Below, piece after piece: positions 41,372-50,199 of a stretch of DNA of 64,000 nucleotides. A program made the position numbers and the translations under genes. Origin of the DNA: an uncultured Oscillibacter sp. GTDB taxonomy: Bacteria > Bacillota > Clostridia > Oscillospirales > Oscillospiraceae. How positions within the stretch are numbered: the stretch's first letter is position 1; each line of letters begins with the position of its first letter. The notes beneath the pieces were generated by a model. The model did no database searches, was not told the DNA's origin, and worked only from the letters and a program-made list of their open reading frames with translations. Location: assembly GCA_910588175.1 (NCBI GenBank), contig CAJUQQ010000004.1:12251-76250 (forward strand), given 5' to 3'.

Positions 41372-42114
41372 CGGCGCTGACCGTCACGGCTCTGGCCCTG
41401 CTGCCCCTGCGGCTTTCCACCTTGGAGGACGGCAAGCTCACCGGAACGGTCCACGCCGAGGACCTGTCGGAGGACAGCAACTTTCCCTTCAAGCCCCCGG
41501 ACCTGCCGGGGCGGCTCTGGCTCCTGGTCCAGTGGCAGGAAATGCCGGAAAACATCACCATCATGAGCCATGAGCTGGAGGGCGCGGAGCGGGACCGGGC
41601 TATGGCGCAGCTCCGAGAAGCCCTGGCGGAGCTGGGAAGCCTCCTCTCGCCCGCGGCGCGGACGCTGCTGTCGGAGATCGACGGCGACTCCTGGGAATGG
41701 TCCCGGCACTATCTCCGGGACCAGACGGACCTCTCCAGCGCCAGCTTCATCACGGCCTCCACCCATGACAAAAACCAGAAGACCTACCTCTCCGCCACGG
41801 TGGACGGGGAGAGCGGGCAGATCGTCGGCCTGACGTTCAACAATGTCAACATTGAGGGTATCCCGTGCAGCGTCTCTTCCCTGGAGTTGGGGAAGGCGAT
41901 TCTGGACCGGCTGGGGCTGGACTACACCCCGGAGGAGGACACCGGCGACGTCGCGTGTTTCCGGCTGACGGACTGCAAGAGCCTCTTTTGGATTGCAAGG
42001 CACTGGACCGATCTGTATTTCAGCTTTACGGTAGACTGGGCCGCCGTAGACAAGGAAATCTCCGTAAGCTATGGCCGCGAGCCCACCGATGCAGCTTCGA
42101 TGCAAAAATGGTAA
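41335..42114 (+). CDS. Hypothetical single-pass membrane protein linked to the two-component system
   Basis: A 259-residue protein starting at GTG 41335 (MRNWKNWLFPILTALTVTAL), with GGGGAGG upstream, inside the end of the kinase gene. One N-terminal membrane helix (about residues 7-27) is followed by an extracellular domain of about 225 residues without a motif I recognise. Segments such as YLSATVDGESGQIVGLTFNN resemble PepSY-like or sensor-accessory folds with a glycine turn. The overlap with the kinase gene implies co-translation, so a role in sensing or modulation of the kinase is likely but unproven. Confidence 0.75.
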   Translation: MRNWKNWLFPILTALTVTALALLPLRLSTLEDGKLTGTVHAEDLSEDSNFPFKPPDLPGRLWLLVQWQEMPENITIMSHELEGAERDRAMAQLREALAELGSLLSPAARTLLSEIDGDSWEWSRHYLRDQTDLSSASFITASTHDKNQKTYLSATVDGESGQIVGLTFNNVNIEGIPCSVSSLELGKAILDRLGLDYTPEEDTGDVACFRLTDCKSLFWIARHWTDLYFSFTVDWAAVDKEISVSYGREPTDAASMQKW

Positions 42115-42195
42115 GACTTCGATGCAGGAATGTTTCGGTTTCGACGGGGACAAGCCTTATCATAGAGACAGTTCAAAGGTAAAGGAGCTGTTTCT

Positions 42196-43128
42196 ATGTC
42201 TGTTCATTCCTGCGTATTACATGAATTCTCCCGTCCCGACCGGGAGTATTACGCCGCCGCCCCTGCTCAATGGGACGCGCCCATGGTTTCCAGGCCCCGC
42301 CGCCCCGCGCCCTCCCGGGCCCGGCGGAAGCCCCGGCGGTCCCCTCTGCCCTTCCTGGCCCTTCTTCTGGGGCTGGCGCTGTTCGCCGGGGGTTTTCTGA
42401 TGGGCCGGGTAGAGGCCGCGGGAAACAGAGCTGCTCAAGCCGCGGCGGGAGCGGGAGCCGCCAGCGGCGGCCCCGTCCGTATCCTGGCGGTTCCCGGGGC
42501 CGTTCACTCCGGAACGGAGGATGCGCCCGCCTCCGGTGAAGCGGGCGGAACCTCTGACTCCAGGGACGATTGGAACCTGATCCTGGTCAACGGGGACCAT
42601 CCCCTGCCGCAGGATTTCCAGATCCCGGAATTCACCCAATTGATCAACGGCCACGCCATTGACAAGCGGGCCTACCCCGCCCTCCAGCGGATGATGGACG
42701 ACTGCCGGGCGGCGGGGCTGGAGCCCACCATCTGCTCCTCCTACCGAAGCTGGGAGAAGCAGGAGGAGCTGTTCCAGCGAAAGGTCCAATCCTGCCTCCC
42801 CCAGGCCGGTTCCTTGGAGGAGGCGGAGGAGCAGGCCGCCGTCTGGGTGGCCCGGCCCGGGACCAGCGAGCATCAGGCCGGGCTGGCGGTGGACATTGTG
42901 GACAAGTCCTACCAGCTTTTAGATGAGCGGCAGGAGGACACGGCGGTGCAGAAGTGGCTGATGGAGCACTGCGCCGAATACGGCTTCATCCTCCGCTACC
43001 CCACGGAGAAAAGCGACCTCACCGGCGTGGGCTACGAGCCCTGGCACTACCGCTATGTGGGGGAGCAGGCCGCCGGGGACATCATGAGCCGGGGGCTCTG
43101 TCTGGAGGAGTATCTGGAAAACGCCTGA
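42196..43128 (+). CDS. VanY-like D-alanyl-D-alanine carboxypeptidase (peptidase M15B)
   Basis: A 310-residue protein with AAAGGAG before ATG 42196. A basic Pro/Arg-rich cytosolic start precedes one membrane helix (about residues 52-72, PFLALLLGLALFAGGFLMG). After a Gly/Ala-rich linker comes the M15 zinc peptidase domain: SSYRSWEKQEELF near residue 182, GTSEHQAGLAVDIVD near 220 carrying the His and Asp zinc ligands, and GYEPWHYRYVG near 280 with the third His. It trims the terminal D-Ala from peptidoglycan stem peptides. No van resistance genes are nearby, so this is a housekeeping type. Confidence 0.94.
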   Translation: MSVHSCVLHEFSRPDREYYAAAPAQWDAPMVSRPRRPAPSRARRKPRRSPLPFLALLLGLALFAGGFLMGRVEAAGNRAAQAAAGAGAASGGPVRILAVPGAVHSGTEDAPASGEAGGTSDSRDDWNLILVNGDHPLPQDFQIPEFTQLINGHAIDKRAYPALQRMMDDCRAAGLEPTICSSYRSWEKQEELFQRKVQSCLPQAGSLEEAEEQAAVWVARPGTSEHQAGLAVDIVDKSYQLLDERQEDTAVQKWLMEHCAEYGFILRYPTEKSDLTGVGYEPWHYRYVGEQAAGDIMSRGLCLEEYLENA

Positions 43129-43133
43129 AAAAC

Positions 43134-43165
43134 GGACGGACCGCTTGCGCGGTCCGTCCTCTTTC
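43134..43165 (+). terminator. Terminator after the VanY-like gene
   Basis: GGACGGACCGC (43134-43144) pairs with GCGGTCCGTCC (43149-43159), followed by TCTTTC, 6 bases after the stop codon. Confidence 0.8.
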
Positions 43166-43276
43166 GCCGCCCGTGTCCGGGGCGGCTCTTGCCGGTTCCT
43201 GTCGAAACTCTGCCGCTCTTATTTGTCAAGCCATGATTTTCACGAATATCCCTCTCTTTTTTCTCCACTTCCGTCA

Positions 43277-43305
43277 TTGCTTTTACCATGGGGTAAGACT
43301 ACAAT
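43277..43305 (+). promoter_or_regulatory. Sigma-A promoter for the 81-residue protein gene
   Basis: TTGCTT (43277-43282) and TACAAT (43300-43305) with a 17-base spacer, about 45 bases before the start codon. Confidence 0.65.
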
Positions 43306-43349
43306 ATATGGCGGTTGCTTTTTTAAAATGACAGGAGGATATCGCAGAT

Positions 43350-43595
43350 ATGGAATTGGGTTATGATCCGCTTTGGGACGAGCAGGGCCGGCTGCGGCGG
43401 GGCTGCACTGTGCGGGAGGCGCTGACCTGGATGACCGCGTTCGGCGACCGGACCGCGGGGGAATCCGTTTGCATCAACGGCGTCGGCTATAAAATCGGCC
43501 GGCTGCTCTACGGGCCGGAGCGGCCCGCCGTGGCGGACAAGCCCATCTCCCACGTTTATGACGGCTATTACAGCCAGCTGAATTTCAGCGTGTGA
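43350..43595 (+). CDS. Small hypothetical protein (81 residues)
   Basis: An 81-residue soluble protein starting MELGYDPLWDEQGRLRRGCT, with AGGAGG 11 bases before the ATG, its own promoter and its own terminator, so it is very likely a real single-gene unit. It contains TVREALTWMTAFGDRTAGES, then VCINGVGYKIGRLLYGPERP and ends ISHVYDGYYSQLNFSV. No signal, membrane helix or known domain is visible. I do not recognise the family. Confidence 0.75.
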   Translation: MELGYDPLWDEQGRLRRGCTVREALTWMTAFGDRTAGESVCINGVGYKIGRLLYGPERPAVADKPISHVYDGYYSQLNFSV

Positions 43596-43606
43596 GTTTC
43601 CGTCGC

Positions 43607-43645
43607 CCAGGCGCGCGGCTTCCAGGCTGCGCGTCTGGTTTTTTG
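43607..43645 (+). terminator. Terminator after the 81-residue protein gene
   Basis: CCAGGCGCGCGGC (43607-43619) pairs over 13 positions, two of them G-U, with GCTGCGCGTCTGG (43627-43639), followed by six T residues. Confidence 0.88.
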
Positions 43646-43669
43646 TGAGCGGAAAATCCAGTCCGTAGT

Positions 43670-43698
43670 TGACACCGGGACCTTTTCCCGCTAAAATA
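43670..43698 (+). promoter_or_regulatory. Sigma-A promoter for the hybrid histidine kinase
   Basis: TTGACA (43670-43675) and TAAAAT (43693-43698) with a 17-base spacer. The spacer itself carries a CGGG...CCCG inverted repeat. Confidence 0.75.
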
Positions 43699-43773
43699 CA
43701 GAGTTGAGAAGGATTTGGCAGGCCTTCCCCCCAGATCTGCCTTGCATGCCCAGCCAGATGGAGGAGAAAACCT

Positions 43774-46700
43774 ATGTATCATTGTCATTTACGGCTCTAT
43801 TGCGTCGGCCGCCGGCAGGAGCTCTTCGCCCCCCTTCGGGAGGCATCCCTCCCGGAGCATTTCACCCATACCTTTCTGGAGAGCGAAGAACCGAACGCCG
43901 CCCTGGCCGCTCAGGCCAGCGTCATCTTCGTTGATTCCGACGGGATTGATGCCGCCGGGGCCGTAAAGACTCTGTTCGGAGGCGGGGCGGAGCTGATCCT
44001 CCTGGCGGAGCCGGGAACGGATTGGAAGGACTTGTCTCCCTCCCTCACAGACGTGTGGGTTCTGCCCATGACCCGGGAGGAACTGTCCTTCCGCTTCCAG
44101 CGGTGGGAGCAGGGCTACCAGCGGAAGCAGGACCTCTGGGAGGCCCGCCAGTACTTGGAAGCCGCCATAAACAGCGTCCCCAACCTGGTCTGGTATAAAA
44201 CCAAAGACGGCGTCCATGAAAAGGTAAACGACAGCTTTTGCGCCACCGTGAACAAAACCAAGAAGCAGGTCCAGGGCCAGCGGCACGCCTATATCTGGGA
44301 CGTGGAGCAGGACGACCCCGCCTGCATTGAGTCCGAGCGGATCGTCATGGAGACAAGGGGAACCTGCGTCGCGGAGGAGACCATTCAGACCGGGGAAGGC
44401 ACCCGGCTTCTGACCACCTACAAGTCCCCGCTGTACGACCTGGACGGCACCGTTATGGGCACCGTGGGCGTGGGCATCGACGTGACAAAGGAACGGGCCT
44501 ATGAAGAGGAGCTCCGGCGGGAAAACCAAACGCTGGAGACTCTGTTTACCACCATGGACTGCGGCGTGCTGTGCCACAGTTTGGACGGGCGGCGCATTCT
44601 CAGCGTCAACCGGGCCGCTTTGGAAATCTTGGGCTATCAAACGCAGGAGGATCTGTCCAAGTCCGGCTTTGAAACCATCGCCACCTCCGTGGTGGAGGAG
44701 GACCGGGATAAGCTGCTGGGCTGCATCAAGTCCCTGAAAAAGGCGGGGGACAGCGTCAGCGTGGAGTACCGGGTCCGCCACTCCGGCGGAAGCATTCTCC
44801 ATGTGATGGGCAATGTAAAGCTGATCGAGGAAGAGGGCGAGCTGTTTTACCAGCGCTTCCTCCTGGACTGCACCGCGCAGAAGCAGCGGGAACGGGAGGA
44901 ACAGCTCCAGAATGAGCGCCGCCACCAGGAATTGGTCCAGGCTCTAAGCACCGACTATAACTTGGTGTGTTTCTTCGATCTGACAAGCGGCAAGGGCAGC
45001 GCCCTGCGAACCCACGCCTGTCCCTATGGCGTGCTGGACCATCTCTTCGCCGGGGAGCTGACCATGCGGGAAAGCATGGAACGCTATATTCAAACCTGTG
45101 TTTATGTGGATGACCGGGATCTGGTCCGGCAGGTTTTCGCGGAAAACCGTCTGGAGCGGGAGCTCCAGGACCGGGGCATCTATTATTTAAATTACCGCAC
45201 TGTCTGCGGCAGCGAGATCCGCTATTTCCAGATGAAGGCCGTGCCCATTGGAGACCAGAAATCCAGCCGCGGCGTGGTCATTGGCTTTCGCAGCGTAGAC
45301 GAAGAGACCCGGGAGGAGATGGAGAAGAAAAGCCTCCTGGAGGACGCCTTGGCCCAGGCCAACCGTGCCAGCAAGGCCAAGAGCGTGTTCCTCTCCAATA
45401 TGTCCCACGACATCCGCACTCCCATGAACGCCATCATCGGCTTCACCGCCTTGGCCAGCACTCACATCGACAACCGGGAGCAGGTGGAAGGCTACCTCAA
45501 GAAAATCATGACCTCCGGCAACCACCTCCTCAGCCTCATCAACGACGTGCTGGACATGAGCCGCATTGAAAGCGGCAAGATGTACTTAGACGAGAAGCCC
45601 TGCTCCCTGCCGGACATCCTCCACGGCCTCAGAAGCATCGTCCAGGCGGACGTTCATTCCAAACAGCTGGAGCTCTACATGGACGCCGTGGACGTGATTC
45701 ACGAGGACATTCTCTGCGACCGGCTGCGGCTGAACCAGATCCTTTTGAACCTGCTGGGCAACTCCATCAAATACACTCCCGCCGGCGGCATCGTCAGCAT
45801 CCGGGTGACGGAAAAGCCCTCTGCCCCAACGGGCCACGCCTCCTACGAGTTCAGCGTCCGGGACACCGGCATCGGCATGAGCGAGGAATTCGTCGCCCAT
45901 ATCTTCGAACCCTTCGAGCGGGAGCGGAACTCCACCACCAGCGGCATCCAGGGCACCGGTCTGGGCATGGCCATCACCCGGAACATCGTGGAAATGATGA
46001 ATGGCTCCATCCATGTCAAGAGCCGCCAGGGCGCGGGAACGGAGTTCACCGTGGACCTTACCTTCCGCCTTTCCTCCAATGAGAAGCAGCCCACCACCAT
46101 TCCGGAGCTCTCCGGCTGCCGCGCCCTGGTGGTGGACGACGACTTCAACACCTGCGACAGTGTCAGCTGCATGCTCCAGCAGATCGGCATGCGGGCGGAA
46201 TGGACCCTCTCCGGCAAGGAGGCGGTGCTCCGCACCCGGCAGGCCGTCATGCGGAGGGACCACTATTCCGTCTATATCATCGACTGGCTGCTGCCGGACA
46301 TGAACGGCATTGAGGTGGCCCGGCGCATCCGCAAGGAATGCGGCGGTGAGGTGCCCATCATCGTCCTCACCGCCTATGACTGGGCCGATATTGAGGACGA
46401 AGCCCTGGAGGCCGGGGTTACCGCCTTCTGCGGAAAGCCCCTCTTCCTTTCCGAGCTCCGGGACTGCCTGCTCTCCGTCCTCGGAGCGGACAGCGCGGAA
46501 ACGGAGACGGAAGATCCCCAGTTGTTCCCGGTCACCGCGGGCCGCATTCTGCTGGCGGAGGACAACGAGCTGAACCAGGAAATCGCCCAGGCCATCCTGG
46601 AGGAGGCGGGCTTCACCGTGGAAATCGCGGAGAACGGCCAGATCGCTTTGGATATGCTGAAGGCCTCCCAGCCGGGATATTACCAGCTGGTACTGATGGA

Positions 46701-46917
46701 TGTACAGATGCCCGTCATGGACGGATACCAGGCCACACAGGCCATCCGGTCTCTGGAGGACCCGGCTTTGCAGTCCATCCCCATCCTGGCCATGACCGCC
46801 AACGCCTTCGAGGAAGACAAACAAAACGCCCTCAAATGCGGCATGAACGGCCATATTTCCAAGCCTATCAACATTGAGCGTCTGCTGGAAACTTTGGAAA
46901 ACGTACTGCGGCAGTAA
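43774..46917 (+). CDS. Soluble hybrid sensor histidine kinase with PAS domains and two receivers
   Basis: A 1047-residue protein starting MYHCHLRLYCVGRRQELFAP, with GGAGGAG upstream. It has no membrane helix. Residues 1-115 look like a degenerate receiver (ASVIFVDSDGIDAAGA, then AELILLAEPG). PAS domains follow at about 125-245 (VPNLVWYKTKDGVHEKVNDS) and 255-370 (LFTTMDCGVLCHSLDGRRIL), with a further sensor-like region to about 520. The H-box is FLSNMSHDIRTPMNAIIGFT near 552, the N-box LNLLGNSIKYTPAGG near 655, and the G-boxes DTGIGM and GTGLGMAIT. Receiver one has VVDDDF and IIDWLLPDMNG; receiver two has LAEDNELN and VLMDVQMPVMDGY. There is no output domain and no adjacent partner, so it is an orphan phosphorelay kinase. 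Confidence 0.93.
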   Translation: MYHCHLRLYCVGRRQELFAPLREASLPEHFTHTFLESEEPNAALAAQASVIFVDSDGIDAAGAVKTLFGGGAELILLAEPGTDWKDLSPSLTDVWVLPMTREELSFRFQRWEQGYQRKQDLWEARQYLEAAINSVPNLVWYKTKDGVHEKVNDSFCATVNKTKKQVQGQRHAYIWDVEQDDPACIESERIVMETRGTCVAEETIQTGEGTRLLTTYKSPLYDLDGTVMGTVGVGIDVTKERAYEEELRRENQTLETLFTTMDCGVLCHSLDGRRILSVNRAALEILGYQTQEDLSKSGFETIATSVVEEDRDKLLGCIKSLKKAGDSVSVEYRVRHSGGSILHVMGNVKLIEEEGELFYQRFLLDCTAQKQREREEQLQNERRHQELVQALSTDYNLVCFFDLTSGKGSALRTHACPYGVLDHLFAGELTMRESMERYIQTCVYVDDRDLVRQVFAENRLERELQDRGIYYLNYRTVCGSEIRYFQMKAVPIGDQKSSRGVVIGFRSVDEETREEMEKKSLLEDALAQANRASKAKSVFLSNMSHDIRTPMNAIIGFTALASTHIDNREQVEGYLKKIMTSGNHLLSLINDVLDMSRIESGKMYLDEKPCSLPDILHGLRSIVQADVHSKQLELYMDAVDVIHEDILCDRLRLNQILLNLLGNSIKYTPAGGIVSIRVTEKPSAPTGHASYEFSVRDTGIGMSEEFVAHIFEPFERERNSTTSGIQGTGLGMAITRNIVEMMNGSIHVKSRQGAGTEFTVDLTFRLSSNEKQPTTIPELSGCRALVVDDDFNTCDSVSCMLQQIGMRAEWTLSGKEAVLRTRQAVMRRDHYSVYIIDWLLPDMNGIEVARRIRKECGGEVPIIVLTAYDWADIEDEALEAGVTAFCGKPLFLSELRDCLLSVLGADSAETETEDPQLFPVTAGRILLAEDNELNQEIAQAILEEAGFTVEIAENGQIALDMLKASQPGYYQLVLMDVQMPVMDGYQATQAIRSLEDPALQSIPILAMTANAFEEDKQNALKCGMNGHISKPINIERLLETLENVLRQ

Positions 46918-46957
46918 AGAAACGGGAGAGAGACCACGGTCTCTCTCCCGTTTCTTT
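46917..46957. terminator. Bidirectional terminator between the hybrid kinase and rsfS
   Basis: An almost perfect palindrome, AAAGAAACGGGAGAGAGACC with GGTCTCTCTCCCGTTTCTTT, lies between the convergent stops at 46917 and 46964. Confidence 0.85.
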
Positions 46958-46963
46958 GTGCTC

Positions 46964-47320
46964 TCAGGTCAGCGTGCCGCTCAGATCCAGGGGCTTCCCG
47001 TCGGACCACAGGCGCTCCAGATCGTAAAACTCCCGGGCCTCCTGGGAGAACACATGGACCGCCAAACATCCGTAGTCCAGCAGCACCCAGGTGCCGTCCC
47101 GGTGGCCCTCCCGGTGGAGGGGGACCTCTCCGGCCTGTTCCTTCAGGGCCTTCTCCACCGCGTCGCACAGGGCGTTGATCTGGGTGCTGGACCCGCCGGT
47201 GGCAATGACGAAATAATCCGCCAGGGTGGTGATCTCCGTAATTTCGATGGCGCTGATCTCTCTGCCCTTTTTCTCGTCCAGGGCTTTCACCGCGATAATC
47301 GCCAGCTCTTTCGGTGTCAT
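46964..47320 (-). CDS. rsfS: Ribosomal silencing factor RsfS
   Basis: RsfS binds ribosomal protein L14 and blocks subunit joining when nutrients are low. The 118-residue protein begins MTPKELAIIAVKALDEKKGR and contains the family segments TTLADYFVIATGGSSTQINA, GTWVLLDYGCLAVHVFSQEA and YDLERLW. Length is normal. It is the last gene of the rph-rdgB-yhbY-nadD-LCP group, where rsfS next to nadD/yqeK is the standard Firmicutes arrangement. Confidence 0.96.
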   Translation of the reverse strand: MTPKELAIIAVKALDEKKGREISAIEITEITTLADYFVIATGGSSTQINALCDAVEKALKEQAGEVPLHREGHRDGTWVLLDYGCLAVHVFSQEAREFYDLERLWSDGKPLDLSGTLT

Positions 47321-47359
47321 ATGCGCTCCTCTCTTTCCTGATAATATGTGAATGGTTAT

Positions 47360-48979
47360 TTACGCCGCAGGGTCCGGCCCAATGAGCGTAAAGCCCGGGT
47401 CCGCCGGAAGCTGGGGGTCCGCCGGGACCTCCGGGGCCGGCTCCGTGGGGGCCGGCGGCGTCTCGGGAGTCTCCGGGGTGGAGGGGGTCCCGACGGCGGG
47501 AGGCTGCGTCGTGCCGGTATCCGGCGGGCTGGAGGGCGTACCTCCGGGCTGGGAGCTGCCGCCGGGATTCGTGCTTTCCCCGCCGGAATTTGTGCTTCCT
47601 CCGCCGCTCTCGCCGGTTCCCACCGCCGTGTCCGGCGGCGCGGTGACCAGCGGCTCCCCGGTCTCCGGGTCCACAGCGGTAACGGGTTCCCCAGTCTCCG
47701 GGTCAATGGGCAGGCCCGTCTCCGGGTCGATGGGGTTGCCGTTCTCGTCCACCACGGGCTCTTCCTCCTCCGGCTCCTCCTTCGGGGGCGGGAGGGCCGC
47801 TTTTTTGTCCTCCACATAGCCGGTGGAGGAGCTGAGGCTGCCGTCGGCGTTGACGGACATGATGTCCAGGTCCGACAGGGTAAAGATCTCGGTAAAGGGG
47901 CTGAGCTCGTTGTTCACCAGGTCCAGCAGCTCCCTGGCGTTGGGGACCACATAGGACTGCATATTCCCCACGCTCCGGCTGTAGGCGTACTTGGCCCGGT
48001 TCGGCATGGTGACGAAGTTCACATTCTCCGTATTCAGCCCACCCATCACCGCCTGCTGGCCGAACCAGAGGATGTTCTGGAAGCTCATATCCGTCTCCAC
48101 GTTCTTGTTGAACGCCTCAATGAGGGGCCCCACCTTGGTCATGTTCTTGGGCTTTAGAAGCTGATCCACCATGGCCTTCAAAAAGGCCTGCTGGGTTTTG
48201 ATGCGGCCCAGGTCGCCGTCCGGATAGCCCTTCATGACGCCGTTTTTCCGGTTGTCATGGCGGTAACGGAGGACCTGCATGGCGTCGTCTCCGCTCAGGA
48301 GGCGGTAGCCCGCCGCCTGGTGGATGTGGAGGTCCTGATAGGGGTCGTCATAGTTCATGTCCTGAGGCACGTCAAAATACACACCGCCGATGGCGTCCAC
48401 GATCTCCCCCACGGCGTCCCATTCCACGACCACCTGGAAATCCGGCTCGAAGCCCACCAGCTGGGCGATCTCCTTGTACAAGTGCTGGATGCCCCGTTCC
48501 TCGCCGCCGTAATAATTATAGACGGCATTGATCCGTTTGATGTCATAGGGAATGTTTACCATGGTGTCCCGGGGAATGGACATGACGGTGGCCTTCTGGT
48601 TCGTCACGTCATAGCTGGCCAGCAGCAGCGTGTCGGTCAGTCCGCCGCCGCCGGTGTCCCGGCCGATGATCAGAACCGTCCAGTAGTCCGCGCTCTTTCG
48701 CTCCCCGTCGCCGCCCCGGGGGCGGATGCCGTCTCCGTAGTCGATGCCCTCCGGTTCGTCCGGCTTTCCGTCGCCGTCCGCGTCCGTGGTCTGCTGGGGG
48801 GGATTCCGCTTGGGAATCTCCGGCCGGACAAACAGGCTTCTCATAGCCAGCACCGCCGCCAGCGCGATGGCCAGCACCACTATCACAACAATCAATATGA
48901 TCTGCTGGCGGCTCAGCTTCCCCTTCCGGGGTGACTTGGGCTTCTCGCTGGGCGCCAGCCGCTTTCCAATCTTGCTCAT
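47360..48979 (-). CDS. LytR-CpsA-Psr (LCP) family protein
   Basis: LCP proteins attach anionic glycopolymers to peptidoglycan outside the membrane. The 539-residue protein has a basic cytosolic start, one membrane helix (about residues 27-46, IILIVVIVVLAIALAAVLAM) and an LCP domain from about 98 to 300 with LIIGRDTGGGGLTDTLLLAS, the phosphate-binding Arg in MSIPRDTMVNIPY, KRINAVYNYYG and MQVLRYRHDNRKNG. Residues 395-539 are a low-complexity tail rich in Pro, Thr, Gly and Glu with DPETG(L/E)P units, likely a wall-spanning linker. It lies between nadD-yqeK and rsfS. Confidence 0.93.
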   Translation of the reverse strand: MSKIGKRLAPSEKPKSPRKGKLSRQQIILIVVIVVLAIALAAVLAMRSLFVRPEIPKRNPPQQTTDADGDGKPDEPEGIDYGDGIRPRGGDGERKSADYWTVLIIGRDTGGGGLTDTLLLASYDVTNQKATVMSIPRDTMVNIPYDIKRINAVYNYYGGEERGIQHLYKEIAQLVGFEPDFQVVVEWDAVGEIVDAIGGVYFDVPQDMNYDDPYQDLHIHQAAGYRLLSGDDAMQVLRYRHDNRKNGVMKGYPDGDLGRIKTQQAFLKAMVDQLLKPKNMTKVGPLIEAFNKNVETDMSFQNILWFGQQAVMGGLNTENVNFVTMPNRAKYAYSRSVGNMQSYVVPNARELLDLVNNELSPFTEIFTLSDLDIMSVNADGSLSSSTGYVEDKKAALPPPKEEPEEEEPVVDENGNPIDPETGLPIDPETGEPVTAVDPETGEPLVTAPPDTAVGTGESGGGSTNSGGESTNPGGSSQPGGTPSSPPDTGTTQPPAVGTPSTPETPETPPAPTEPAPEVPADPQLPADPGFTLIGPDPAA

Positions 48980-48989
48980 GCTTCTATCT

Positions 48990-50174
48990 CTATCCTTTCA
49001 GCGCGTCCCTGGCTTCCAGGGTTTTGGGGTGTATGGGAGCGCCTCGCTCCTCCATCTCCCGGATGGTCATCTCCAGACCCAGCAGCAGTCCCGCGTCCAG
49101 ATTCTCATAGCAGCGCTTCCGCAGCTCCGCCACGCCGGGAAAATCCCGGGTAGGCTCGATGTAATCCGCCAGGTAGATGACCTTCTCCAGCAGCGTCATA
49201 TGGCCCTTTCCAGTGGTGTGCCAGCGGATGGCCTCTGTGATCTCCCAATCCGTACCGAACACCGCCTCCGCAATGCCGGCGCCGGTTTTCGCGTGGAGAA
49301 GCTTGATCTCCCGCCGCTCCATCTCGTCCAGGGGAACCTGGAAGCGCTCCGCCACGGCCAGCTGTTCTTCCAAATTCAGCTTTTTCGTACAGTCGTGGAG
49401 CAGGGCGGCCCGCCGGGCCTTGTCCACATCCGCTCCCCAGCGCTCCGCCAGGTGGATGGCCTCCTGCTCCGTGCCCAGGACATGGGGCACGCGCCGGGGG
49501 TGCAGACAGCTCAGGGCCACGGGCCGGAGCTGTTCCAGCGGCAGGGACTTCAAGTCCGCCGCCGTGCCGTAAAGCCTCTCCCGGAGAATATAGCCATACA
49601 CCGCCGGGGCCAGCAGGCCGCCGCCCTCTCCCCGCGCCAGCCGCTCCCGCAGCTCCGTGGAACTGATATCCACTACGCCGGGGATCGTGAGGGTGAAAAT
49701 CCGGGCCTGGGGATAGGTCCGGTAGAGGAAATCCCGCTGAACGGAAAACAGCTCCTCCGTGTCCGCCTCGGTCCGCCCAAAGGCGGCGACGCCCGCCAGG
49801 GAGAGAATCCGCTCCGGTTCCCGCCAGGCCTGGAGCGTGAGGAACATGTCCGCGCCCATCAGCAGCCACAGTTCGTCCTCCGGATACCGCTCTTTTACCC
49901 GGGCCAGGGTGTCGGCGGTATAGCTGTTTCCCTCCCGCCGGAGCTCCATGTCCGAAATCTCCATCCAGTCCCCCAATCCGGCCATGGCCAGGCGGGTCAT
50001 CTCCAGCCGCCGCTCCGGCCCGGGACTGCCGGGGGGAAGCGTTTTATGAGGCGGGTGTCCCGTGGGGATCACCAAGAGTTTATCCAGCTTCAAAAGCTCG
50101 AATACCGCCCGGGCGGCGGTAATATGTCCCAAGTGCGGCGGGTTGAAGGCGCCGCCGTATATGCCGATCTTCAA
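48990..50174 (-). CDS. nadD: Fused nicotinate-nucleotide adenylyltransferase and YqeK-type HD phosphatase
   Basis: NadD makes deamido-NAD from nicotinate mononucleotide and ATP; YqeK-type HD enzymes hydrolyse diadenosine tetraphosphate. The start is TTG at 50174 (MKIGIYGGAFNPPHLGHITA), with GAGGAGG 8 bases upstream; a TTG two codons earlier is too close. Residues 1-195 are NadD, with GGAFNPPHLGH, the LLMGADMFLTLQAW region and the VVDISSTELRERL end. Residues 205-394 are the HD domain, with HVLGTEQEAIHLAERWG, the HD pair in ALLHDCTKKL near residue 265, and LHAKTGAGIAEAVFG. In most Firmicutes these are two adjacent genes; here they form one frame. Confidence 0.94.
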   Translation of the reverse strand: MKIGIYGGAFNPPHLGHITAARAVFELLKLDKLLVIPTGHPPHKTLPPGSPGPERRLEMTRLAMAGLGDWMEISDMELRREGNSYTADTLARVKERYPEDELWLLMGADMFLTLQAWREPERILSLAGVAAFGRTEADTEELFSVQRDFLYRTYPQARIFTLTIPGVVDISSTELRERLARGEGGGLLAPAVYGYILRERLYGTAADLKSLPLEQLRPVALSCLHPRRVPHVLGTEQEAIHLAERWGADVDKARRAALLHDCTKKLNLEEQLAVAERFQVPLDEMERREIKLLHAKTGAGIAEAVFGTDWEITEAIRWHTTGKGHMTLLEKVIYLADYIEPTRDFPGVAELRKRCYENLDAGLLLGLEMTIREMEERGAPIHPKTLEARDALKG

Positions 50175-50199
50175 AACCAAGCCCTCCTCGCGAACCGGA

